Assembly: GCF_008086115.1 (NCBI RefSeq)
Contig: NZ_VSIY01000004.1
Span: 372,001-436,000, forward strand
Direction of reading: 5' to 3'
Length of the DNA stretch: 64,000 bases
Source of the DNA: Maritimibacter fusiformis
GTDB lineage: Bacteria > Pseudomonadota > Alphaproteobacteria > Rhodobacterales > Rhodobacteraceae
The position numbers were made by a program, and so were the translations under genes. Of this stretch, positions 35,952 to 43,403 are shown one piece after another. How positions within the stretch are numbered: the stretch's first letter is position 1; every line of letters starts with the position of its first letter. Under the pieces are notes generated by a model. The model made no database searches. It had not been told where the DNA came from and saw only the letters and a program-made list of their open reading frames with translations.

Positions 35952-37463
35952 CTAGACCAGCGCCGCGACCGACAGCCGGTAGCCCAGCGCCTCGGCGACA
36001 TGCGGTTTGCGCACCGTCTCGCTGCCGCCGAGGTCCGCGATGGTGCGCGCCACCCGGAGCACCCGGTGATAGCCGCGCGCCGACAGCCCGAAGCGTTCGG
36101 CGGCGCGGATCAAGAGGTCGCGCCCCTCCGCGTCGGGCCGCGCCACCGCTTCGAGCAACTCGCCCTCGGCATCGGCATTGACCCGCGCCGGGGTGCCCTT
36201 GAACCGCGCCGCCTGCACCGCGCGCGCGGCGGCGACGCGGGCGGCGATCTCGGCCGAGCCTTCGCCGGCGTCGGGAAGGTCGAGGTCGGTGAAGGACACC
36301 GGCGGCACCTCGATGCGCAAATCGAACCGGTCCATCAACGGCCCCGACACCCGGCCCAGGTATTCCTCGCCGCAGACCGGCGCGCGCGAGCAGGCGCGGG
36401 TTGCATCCGCCAGATAGCCGCATTTGCAGGGGTTGGCGGCGGCCACCAGCATGAACCGGCAAGGGTAGCGCACATGCGCATTGGCCCGCGCCACCACCAC
36501 CTCGCCGGTCTCGATCGGCTGGCGCAGGGTTTCGAGCACGGGTCGCGGGAACTCGGGAAACTCGTCGAGGAACAGCACGCCGTTATGCGCCAGGCTCACT
36601 TCGCCCGGCTTGGCGCCGCGCCCGCCGCCGACGATGGCGGCCATCGAGGCGGTGTGGTGCGGTTCGCGAAACGGCCTTGTGCGGGAAATCCCGCCTTCGT
36701 CGAGCAGGCCCGCCAGCGAATGCACCATCGAGGTCTCGAGCGCCTCGGCGGGCGTCAGCGGCGGCAGGATCGAGGGCAGGCGCGCCGCCAGCATCGACTT
36801 GCCCGAACCGGGGCTGCCGACCATCATCAGGTGATGCCGCCCGGCCGCCGCGATCTCGAGCGCGCGCTTGGCGCGCTCCTGGCCCTTGACGTCGCGCAGG
36901 TCGCGCCCGGCCGGGTTGTCGGACACCTCGCCCGGCTCGGCCGGGTCGAGCGGTGCCTGGCCGGTGAAATGCCGGATCACGGCGGCAAGGCTGGGGGCGG
37001 CGATGACGCGGGCGGCCCCGACCCAGGCGGCCTCGGCGCCGCAGGCCCTCGGGCAGACCAGCGCGCGATTGTCCGCCGCCGCCGTCATCGCCGCGGGCAG
37101 CGCCCCGATTACTGGCACCAGCGAGCCGTCGAGCGACAATTCTCCCAGCGACAGCGTGCCCTCGACCTCGTCGGGCGGGATCACCTCGATCGCCGCCAGC
37201 AGCGCCAGCGCGATCGGCAGGTCGAAATGCGAGCCGAACTTGGGCAGATCGGCGGGCGACAGGTTGACAGTGATCTTCTTGGACGGCAGCGCGATGGACA
37301 TCGCGTTCAGCGCCGCGCGCAGCCTCTCGCGGGCCTCGCTGACCGCCTTGTCCGGCAGCCCCACGATGGAAAAGCCCGGCATCCCGGGCGCCAGCGCGCA
37401 TTGCACCTCGACGATGCGCGCCTCTATGCCCTCGAAGGCGACCGTGTAGGCGCGCGCGACCAT
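35952..37463 (-). CDS. comM: YifB/ComM family Mg-chelatase-like AAA+ ATPase
   Basis: A 503-aa AAA+ protein. The N-terminal domain has MPGFSIVGLPDKAVSEARERLRAAL and KKITVNLSPADLPK-type segments of ComM. Walker A is VGSPGSGKSML and Walker B NGVLFLDEFPEF. A cysteine cluster (ANPCKCGYL...CSRAPVCG) lies between motifs. ComM helicases promote branch migration during natural transformation and, in Rhodobacter capsulatus, uptake of gene transfer agent DNA. Two CtrA-like half-sites precede the gene. It converges with the HlyD-type gene. Confidence 0.93.
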   Translation of the reverse strand: MVARAYTVAFEGIEARIVEVQCALAPGMPGFSIVGLPDKAVSEARERLRAALNAMSIALPSKKITVNLSPADLPKFGSHFDLPIALALLAAIEVIPPDEVEGTLSLGELSLDGSLVPVIGALPAAMTAAADNRALVCPRACGAEAAWVGAARVIAAPSLAAVIRHFTGQAPLDPAEPGEVSDNPAGRDLRDVKGQERAKRALEIAAAGRHHLMMVGSPGSGKSMLAARLPSILPPLTPAEALETSMVHSLAGLLDEGGISRTRPFREPHHTASMAAIVGGGRGAKPGEVSLAHNGVLFLDEFPEFPRPVLETLRQPIETGEVVVARANAHVRYPCRFMLVAAANPCKCGYLADATRACSRAPVCGEEYLGRVSGPLMDRFDLRIEVPPVSFTDLDLPDAGEGSAEIAARVAAARAVQAARFKGTPARVNADAEGELLEAVARPDAEGRDLLIRAAERFGLSARGYHRVLRVARTIADLGGSETVRKPHVAEALGYRLSVAALV

Positions 37464-37490
37464 GACCTCGTCCCTGCCTGTTGCGGGATC

Positions 37491-37529
37491 ATGGTTAACG
37501 CGGCGATGGTTTCGAAATGGTTAACGCGG
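37491..37529 (-). promoter_or_regulatory. two CtrA-like half-sites upstream of comM
   Basis: On the minus strand the 13-mer CCGCGTTAACCAT occurs twice, at 37517-37529 and 37491-37503, 26 bp apart and 54 and 28 bp before the comM start. TTAACCAT is a known form of the CtrA half-site in alphaproteobacteria. CtrA control of competence genes, including comM, is established in Rhodobacter. One copy overlaps the stop of the GST pseudogene. Confidence 0.55.
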
Positions 37530-38207
37530 GGCGGGCCAAGGCCCGGACGGCAGGTCAATCGCATAGGGTTCGGGGTCATACGAGACCTTGAGCGCCTCGG
37601 CGCGCCAGGTCCGAAAGTTCGGCTCCGCCATATGTGCGTCCACATAGGCCCGCGCGGGGGGTGAAACCGGCAGGTCATAGCCCGCGATTCGCGCCGCGAC
37701 CGGGGCGAAGAACACGTCTGCCAGCGAATACGCGCCGAACAGCCACGGCGCTTCGCCACCAAAGCGGGTCCGGGCGGTGTTCCACAACGTCTCCAGCCGG
37801 TCGAGGTCGCCGCGCACCGCGTCGGACATTTCAAACCTCTCATATCAGCGCAGCAACTGCATCGGGCAGGCGGCACGCAACGCGGTGAAACCGGCGTGCA
37901 TCTCGGCCACCAGCCACCGCGCAAAGGTGCGTGACGCGGGGTCGGCGGGCCACAATCCGGCGTCGGGATGGCGTTCGGCCAGCGTTTCGGCAATCGCCAG
38001 TGTGTCGCCCACCACCATCCCACCGGGGGTGCGCATCACCGGCACCAGCCGCGCCGGAGCGAGTGGGGCCAAGTCCTTGGCCATCGTGCCGGAATACAAC
38101 CCGACCATGTGCGTGCGCACCGGGATGTCGAACGCTGCAAACATCAGCCAGCCGCGCAATGACCAACTGGAATATGCTCTGTCGCCGATGAAAAGATCGT
38201 AGGTCAC
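37521..38207 (-). pseudogene. glutathione S-transferase gene interrupted by in-frame TGA
   Basis: The reading frame of about 228 codons is a GST: N-terminal thioredoxin-like part with DRAYSSWSLRGWL and a helical C-terminal part with PWLFGAYSLADVFFAPVAAR. A TGA at 37847-37845 splits it after residue 120, between CPMQLLR and YERFEMSDAVRGDL, with no frame change. In intact GSTs of this kind the chain continues through a Y-x-x-F-x-x-S-x-A-V segment, so one codon (perhaps CGA) became TGA. It could be a true nonsense mutation, a sequencing error, or less likely readthrough. It shares a 4-base overlap with the phosphatase gene. Confidence 0.8.
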
Positions 38208-38776
38208 GGCAGGTGATTGATCTGGCCGGGCTGCCAGCGGTCGCCGGCCAGCCGGATTTCGGTCACCGACAGGTTCTCGATGCGGTGCGCCATCACCTCC
38301 TTGACGCTGACCCCCAGGGCGCGGCGCAACTGGCTGAGGATCGCGCCGAAATGCGCCACCACGATCAGCTCGTCCGCCGGCTGGATCAGCAGCCGGTCGA
38401 CCGCGCCGTTCACCCGGGTTGCGAGGTCATGCCAGCTTTCGCCGCCGGGCGGCTGGCCGGTCTCGGGGTCGTTCCAGTAGGCCATCGCCAGGTCGGGGTT
38501 CTCGGCATAGATGTCCTCGGGCGCGCGCAGTTCCCAGGCGCCGAAATTCAACTCGCGCAGGTCCGGGTCGTGCGGCAGGCGCGGGCGGTCGCGCTGGATC
38601 GCGTCGGCGGTATGGACCGCGCGGATCAGGTCGGACGAGACCACCGGGGCGGGCGGCAGAAAGGCGTCGAGCCGGGCAATCGCGGCCTGGTCCGAGAGGT
38701 CGGCGGGCACATCGCTCCAACCGACGATCGACTTGAGGTTGGTCGGCCCGTGGCGCACCCACCATAGCGTCTTCAT
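38204..38776 (-). CDS. histidine phosphatase family protein
   Basis: A 190-aa phosphoglycerate-mutase-like phosphatase. The catalytic motif is WWVRHGPTN at the N terminus; the second His lies in VVAHFGAI. LRELNFGAWELR holds the usual Glu. The ATG at 38776 overlaps the cobP stop (ATGA), with GGAGGGGACCC before it. Co-translation with cobP makes alpha-ribazole phosphatase (CobC-like) a reasonable guess, but general phosphatases of this family are also common. Confidence 0.85.
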   Translation of the reverse strand: MKTLWWVRHGPTNLKSIVGWSDVPADLSDQAAIARLDAFLPPAPVVSSDLIRAVHTADAIQRDRPRLPHDPDLRELNFGAWELRAPEDIYAENPDLAMAYWNDPETGQPPGGESWHDLATRVNGAVDRLLIQPADELIVVAHFGAILSQLRRALGVSVKEVMAHRIENLSVTEIRLAGDRWQPGQINHLP

Positions 38777-39315
38777 AGGGTCCCCTCCGGCATTCGTCCC
38801 TTCAATACCTGAACCAGCCCCGCCACCACCAGCACCACCAGCCCGGCGCGGGCCGCGAGGGTCTGGTTCAACCGGCCTTGTGCGGTCTGAAACTGCCGGG
38901 CCAGTGCGTTGTCGGACACGCCGCCCGATCCGACCTCGTTCGAGACCATCACGACCGGGGCCGGGCAGGCGGCGATGGCGTCGAGCAGGCGGGCCTGTTC
39001 GCGGGCGAGGTCGTGGCCCGACAGCAGGTGATTGCTGAGCCAGAGCGAGGCGCAATCGACCAGAACCGCGCCCGCGGCGGGCACGCCGGCGAGCGCCTCG
39101 GTCAGGTCGAAAGGCGCCTCGACGGTGGACCAGCGCGCGCCGCGCCGAGCCCTGTGGGCGTCGATCTTGGCGCGCATCTCGTCGTCGCCCGCCGTGGCGG
39201 TGGCGATATAGGTCATGGCGCGCCCGGAGCCGGCCACCAGCCGCTCGGCGGCCTCGGACTTGCCCGAGGCGGCCCCGCCCAGGACCAGGGTGAATTCTGG
39301 CAGTTTAATCGACAT
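38773..39315 (-). CDS. cobU: bifunctional adenosylcobinamide kinase/guanylyltransferase
   Basis: A 180-aa CobU/CobP enzyme of the cobalamin nucleotide-loop pathway. The P-loop is VLGGAASGKSEAAE. YIATATAGDDEMRAKIDAHRARR holds the guanylylation His region, and VDCASLWLSNHL and VSNEVGSGGV are family signatures. The ATG at 39315 is preferred to a TTG at 39336. It is the only cobalamin gene seen in the window. Confidence 0.93.
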   Translation of the reverse strand: MSIKLPEFTLVLGGAASGKSEAAERLVAGSGRAMTYIATATAGDDEMRAKIDAHRARRGARWSTVEAPFDLTEALAGVPAAGAVLVDCASLWLSNHLLSGHDLAREQARLLDAIAACPAPVVMVSNEVGSGGVSDNALARQFQTAQGRLNQTLAARAGLVVLVVAGLVQVLKGRMPEGTL

Positions 39316-39391
39316 TTCCAGTGCAGGTAGCACCAAGGCGCGCAGTTGGGAAGCCGCTTGCGGTGGCGGGGATGACGGGCCACATAGGGGT

Positions 39392-40171
39392 ATGCGCTGG
39401 CTGATCCTCTTTCTGTTCGCGGCCTCGGTCGCCCGCGCCGGGCCGTTCGACGGGATCTCGGCGGATGTGGTCGTTCTGGGCGAAGTTCACGACAACCCGG
39501 CGCATCACCTGGTTCAGGCCGAGGCGATTGCGGCCATCGATCCCGCTGCGGTGGTGTTCGAGATGCTGACCGAGGAACAGGCGGCGCGCATCACCGACGA
39601 GTTGCGCGCCGACCCCGAGGCCCTGGCCGAGGCGCTGGAATGGCGGGCCGGGGGCTGGCCGGATTTCGCCATCTATTACCCGGTGTTTCAGGCGGCGGGT
39701 GCGGCCCCGGTCTATGGCGCCGCGGTGCCCCGCGAACGCACCCGCACCGCGATGCAGATCGGCATCGCGCGCGCCTTTGGCGCCGAGGCCGAGCGCTACG
39801 GGCTGGCGGACGCGCTCGAGGTCGAGGAACTGGCCGACCGGCTCAACCTGCAACTGGAGGCGCATTGCGGCGCGATCCCGGTCGAGGTTCTGCCCGGCAT
39901 GGTCGACGTGCAGCGCCTGCGCGACGCGGTGCTGGCGCGGGTGGCGCTGAGGGCCTTGGCCGAGACCGGCGGGCCGGTGGTGGTGATCACCGGCAACGGC
40001 CATGCCCGGCGCGACTGGGGGGTGCCATCCTACCTGGCGCTGGTGGCGCCGGATGTCACGGTGTTCGCGCTGGGCCAGTCCGAGGCCGGGCTTGCGCCGG
40101 ACGGGGGCTTCGATCTGGTGCTGGATGCCGACCCGGTGGCGCGCGAAGACCCCTGCGGCGGGTTCGAGTAG
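39392..40171 (+). CDS. ChaN/DUF399-like haem-binding or Tiki-fold secreted protein
   Basis: A 259-aa protein with a short signal peptide (MRWLILFLFAASVARA). The mature part has VVVLGEVHDNPAHHLVQ, VVFEMLTEEQAARI and, late, VVVITGNGHARRDWGVP, the conserved Glu/His motifs of the ChaN (DUF399) family. Members bind haem or resemble Tiki-type metalloproteases. There is no lipobox, so it should be periplasmic. It is divergent from cobU by 76 bp. Confidence 0.8.
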   Translation: MRWLILFLFAASVARAGPFDGISADVVVLGEVHDNPAHHLVQAEAIAAIDPAAVVFEMLTEEQAARITDELRADPEALAEALEWRAGGWPDFAIYYPVFQAAGAAPVYGAAVPRERTRTAMQIGIARAFGAEAERYGLADALEVEELADRLNLQLEAHCGAIPVEVLPGMVDVQRLRDAVLARVALRALAETGGPVVVITGNGHARRDWGVPSYLALVAPDVTVFALGQSEAGLAPDGGFDLVLDADPVAREDPCGGFE

Positions 40172-40180
40172 GCCGGACGT

Positions 40181-40525
40181 TCAGCCAACCGGCGTCTGCT
40201 GATGCGACAGCAAGATCCATTTGCCGTCCCGCCGCACATAGGTGGTGGAGCAAAGCGCCGAATACGGCTCTGCCCCGTCGCGTGATCCTGTGGCCCGATA
40301 GGCCAGCACCCGCGTGTCGCCGAGTGCCTGTTCGGTCTGATCCGCAAATTCGACCGCCGCCCATCGAGGCGCCGCTTTCAGACCGTCGAGGATCTCGTCG
40401 CCTTTCAGAATGCCGACAGGGTCGGCAAATACCATCTGCGCCTCTGCCGCCATGTTGTCGCGGTAGAACGCGACACCATCCAGCCAGAAGCTTTCTTCGC
40501 GTTGCCAGATGTCCTGATCCTGCAT
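40181..40525 (-). CDS. SnoaL/NTF2-like small protein
   Basis: A 114-aa protein from the ATG at 40525, preceded by GGAAAGGAGACCACG. The pattern FWLDGVAFYRDNMAAEAQMVF...GILKGDEILDGL and the closing TTYVRRDGKWILLSHQQTPVG match the NTF2/SnoaL-like fold (DUF4440-type). These fold members are often stand-alone enzymes or binding proteins of unknown substrate. It converges with the ChaN-like gene. Confidence 0.75.
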   Translation of the reverse strand: MQDQDIWQREESFWLDGVAFYRDNMAAEAQMVFADPVGILKGDEILDGLKAAPRWAAVEFADQTEQALGDTRVLAYRATGSRDGAEPYSALCSTTYVRRDGKWILLSHQQTPVG

Positions 40526-40673
40526 CGTGGTCTCCTTTCCTGACCGCGAGTGTGGCGGATGCCGCAGCCTGTGTTCAAGCGGGCAGCGCGGCGGGATTGC
40601 GGGGCGACGTCGCAGGGCATTGTCATCACCGGACCACCCCCGTAACACTTGGGCAGCACAGGCGGAGGGCGCA

Positions 40674-41870
40674 ATGCTGGCGGGCAAACGGATACTCCTG
40701 ATCATCGGCGGCGGGGTCGCCGCGTTCAAATCGCTCAGCCTGATCCGGCTGCTGCGCGAACGCGGCGCCAGCGTGGTGCCGGTGGTGACACGGGCGGGGG
40801 CCGAGTTCGTGACCCCCCTGTCGGCCGCGGCGCTGGCCGCCGAGAAGGTCTATACCGACCTTTTCAACCTGACCGACGAGGCCGAGATGGGCCATATCGA
40901 GCTGTCGCGTGACGCCGACCTCGTGGTGGTCGCGCCGGCCACGGCGGACCTGTTGGGCAAGATGGCGGCGGGGCTGGCCAACGATCTGGCCTCGACCATC
41001 CTGATGGCCACCGACAAGCGCGTGCTGGTCGCGCCCGCGATGAACGTGCGCATGTGGGAGCATCCGGCGACGCAGCGCAATGTCGCCACCCTGACGGGCG
41101 ACGGCGTGATCTTCGCCGGGCCGGTCGAGGGCGCGATGGCCTGCGGCGAGTTCGGGCCGGGGCGCATGGTCGAGCCGGACGGGATCGTCGGCGCCATCGA
41201 GGCCGCACTGGCGGGCGGGCCGCTGGCGGGCAAGCATGTCCTGGTGACCTCCGGCCCGACGCATGAGCCGATTGACCCGGTGCGCTATATCGCCAACCGC
41301 TCCTCGGGCGCGCAAGGCACGGCGATCGCGCGCGCGCTGGCGGGGCTGGGGGCGGATGTGACCTTCGTGACCGGCCCGGCCGATGTTGCGCCGCCGCAGG
41401 GCGTGCGCGTGGTCGAGGTCGAAAGCGCGCGCGACATGCTGGCGGCGGTCGAGGCAGCACTTCCCGCCGACGCCGCCGTGTTCGCCGCCGCCGTGGCCGA
41501 CTGGCGGGTCGCCTCGGCCTCGGACCGGAAGATCAAGAAGGACGGGTCGGGCAGCCTGCCGGTGCTGGAGTTCGCCGAGAACCCCGACATCCTGGCCACG
41601 GTCGCCCAAATGAAAAAGGGCCGCCCCGGTCTGGTGGTGGGTTTTGCCGCGGAAACCGATGACGTGGTGGAAAACGCCACCGCCAAGCGCGCGCGCAAGG
41701 GCTGCGACTGGATCGTCGCCAACGACGTCAGCCCCGCCACCGGCATCATGGGCGGGGCCGAGAACGCCATCACCCTGATCGACGAGACCGGCGCCGAGGC
41801 CTGGCCGCGCCTGTCCAAGGCCGAGGTCGCGACCCGGCTGGCCGCGCGCATCGCCGAGGCGTTGGCATGA
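40674..41870 (+). CDS. coaBC: bifunctional phosphopantothenoylcysteine decarboxylase/phosphopantothenate-cysteine ligase
   Basis: A 398-aa CoaBC. The N-terminal flavoprotein half has GGGVAAFKSLSLIRLLRERG, the catalytic His in MGHIELSRDADL, and PAMNVRMWEHPATQRN. The C-terminal ligase half starts at VLVTSGPTHEPIDPVRYIAN and contains AAVADWR and KIKK. It makes 4'-phosphopantetheine for coenzyme A. It overlaps dut by 4 bases (ATGA). Confidence 0.95.
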   Translation: MLAGKRILLIIGGGVAAFKSLSLIRLLRERGASVVPVVTRAGAEFVTPLSAAALAAEKVYTDLFNLTDEAEMGHIELSRDADLVVVAPATADLLGKMAAGLANDLASTILMATDKRVLVAPAMNVRMWEHPATQRNVATLTGDGVIFAGPVEGAMACGEFGPGRMVEPDGIVGAIEAALAGGPLAGKHVLVTSGPTHEPIDPVRYIANRSSGAQGTAIARALAGLGADVTFVTGPADVAPPQGVRVVEVESARDMLAAVEAALPADAAVFAAAVADWRVASASDRKIKKDGSGSLPVLEFAENPDILATVAQMKKGRPGLVVGFAAETDDVVENATAKRARKGCDWIVANDVSPATGIMGGAENAITLIDETGAEAWPRLSKAEVATRLAARIAEALA

Positions 41871-42340
41871 CGGCTGCGCGCCCGGTGGTGAAGGTGCTGC
41901 GGCTGCCCGGCTCGGATGCCGATGTGCCGCTGCCGGTCTACGAGACCGCGGGCGCGGCGGGGGCCGACCTACGCGCCAACCTGCCCGAGGAAAACCGGGT
42001 GCTGGGCATCATCCTCGGCCCGTCCGAGCGCCGGGCGGTGCCCACCGGCCTCAGCGTCGAGATACCCGAGGGCTTCGAGATGCAGATCCGCCCGCGCTCG
42101 GGCCTGGCGCTGAAATACGGCATCACCCTGCTCAACACGCCGGGCACCATCGACTCGGACTATCGCGGGCCGCTGGGGGTGCTTCTGGTCAACCTCTCGC
42201 GTGTCTCCTACGTCATCCACCACGGCGACCGGATCGCGCAGGCGGTGGTCTCGCCGGTCGTGCAGGCGCGGTTCGAGACCGCCGAGCGTCTGGGCGAAAC
42301 CGCGCGCGGCGCGGGCGGGTTCGGGTCCACGGGCAGGTGA
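41867..42340 (+). CDS. dut: dUTP diphosphatase
   Basis: A 157-aa trimeric dUTPase. All five motifs are visible: AGAAGADLRA, RSGLALKYG, NTPGTIDSDYRGPLGVLLVN, DRIAQAVVSPV and the C-terminal GAGGFGSTGR. It hydrolyses dUTP to dUMP. It lies directly downstream of coaBC, a common pairing in proteobacteria. Confidence 0.96.
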   Translation: MTAARPVVKVLRLPGSDADVPLPVYETAGAAGADLRANLPEENRVLGIILGPSERRAVPTGLSVEIPEGFEMQIRPRSGLALKYGITLLNTPGTIDSDYRGPLGVLLVNLSRVSYVIHHGDRIAQAVVSPVVQARFETAERLGETARGAGGFGSTGR

Positions 42341-42353
42341 TGGTGGGGCGCAG

Positions 42354-43403
42354 ATGATCTGGGTGTTTCTGTCGCTGGGGCTGATCTGGGGCATCGGCTG
42401 GTGGCTCGAGGTGCCGCAAGGCCGGCGCTGGGTGCTGATGGGCATCCTGATGGCGGCGGTCCTGCTGGCCCACGCGGTATTGCCGCCGGGCCATGCCCTG
42501 CCCGCGGCGCTGGGCGGTTCGTTCGCAGGCTGGGCCAGTTTCTTCGGCGCGCTGGCGCTGGTCGCGGCCTATTCGCGCGGGCTGGTGGCGCTGAAGGCAC
42601 GCGCCAAGGCGCCGGAAACCGCACCGGACGGCCCGTTCACCGACACCGAGCTTGACCGCTACGCCCGCCACATCGTGCTGCGCGAGATCGGCGGGCCGGG
42701 GCAGAAGGCGCTGAAGGAGGCGCGGGTGCTGGTCGTCGGGGCCGGCGGGCTGGGGGCGCCGGTGCTGCTTTATCTGGCCGCCGCCGGGGTCGGCACCATC
42801 GGGGTGATCGACGACGACGTGGTCGACAACTCGAACCTGCAACGCCAGGTGATCCATCGCGACGCCGATATCGGGATGCCCAAGGTGTTCTCGGCCCGGG
42901 CCGCGATGCTGGCGCAGAACCCCAATGTCACGGTGCGCCCCTATCACCGGCGGCTGGACGACGAGATCGCGGCGGACCTGTTTGCCGATTATGACCTGGT
43001 GCTGGACGGCACCGACAATCTCGCCACCCGCTACCTGGTCAACCGGGCCGCGGCCAAGCTCGGCAAGCCGGTGATCGGGGCTGCCCTCACGCAATGGGAG
43101 GGGCAGGTGTCGATCTGGGACCCGGCGAACGGCGCGCCCTGCTATCAATGCGTGTTTCCCGAGGCGCCCGCGCCGGGGCTCGCGCCCTCCTGCGCCGAGG
43201 CGGGCGTGATCGGACCCTTGCCCGGCGTGATGGGCGCGATCATGGCCGTCGAGGCGGTCAAGGAGATCTCCGGCGCGGGGCAGGGGCTGCGCGGGCGGCT
43301 GATGCTCTACGACGCGCTCTATGCCGATACGCGGATCATCAAGGTGTCCCCCCGCGCCGATTGCCCGGTCTGCGGCGGGGACGAGGAAAGGACAGCCCCA
43401 TGA
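42354..43403 (+). CDS. moeB: membrane-anchored MoeB/ThiF-like adenylyltransferase
   Basis: A 349-aa ThiF-family enzyme that activates the C terminus of ubiquitin-like sulfur carriers (MoaD/ThiS). Residues 1-80 contain about three hydrophobic segments not found in E. coli MoeB. The catalytic part has VVGAGGLGAPVLLYLAAAGV, DNSNLQRQVIH, LDGTDN and the zinc cysteines CYQC and CPVC. There is no rhodanese domain. It begins 13 bp after dut and overlaps the peptidase gene. Confidence 0.9.
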   Translation: MIWVFLSLGLIWGIGWWLEVPQGRRWVLMGILMAAVLLAHAVLPPGHALPAALGGSFAGWASFFGALALVAAYSRGLVALKARAKAPETAPDGPFTDTELDRYARHIVLREIGGPGQKALKEARVLVVGAGGLGAPVLLYLAAAGVGTIGVIDDDVVDNSNLQRQVIHRDADIGMPKVFSARAAMLAQNPNVTVRPYHRRLDDEIAADLFADYDLVLDGTDNLATRYLVNRAAAKLGKPVIGAALTQWEGQVSIWDPANGAPCYQCVFPEAPAPGLAPSCAEAGVIGPLPGVMGAIMAVEAVKEISGAGQGLRGRLMLYDALYADTRIIKVSPRADCPVCGGDEERTAP

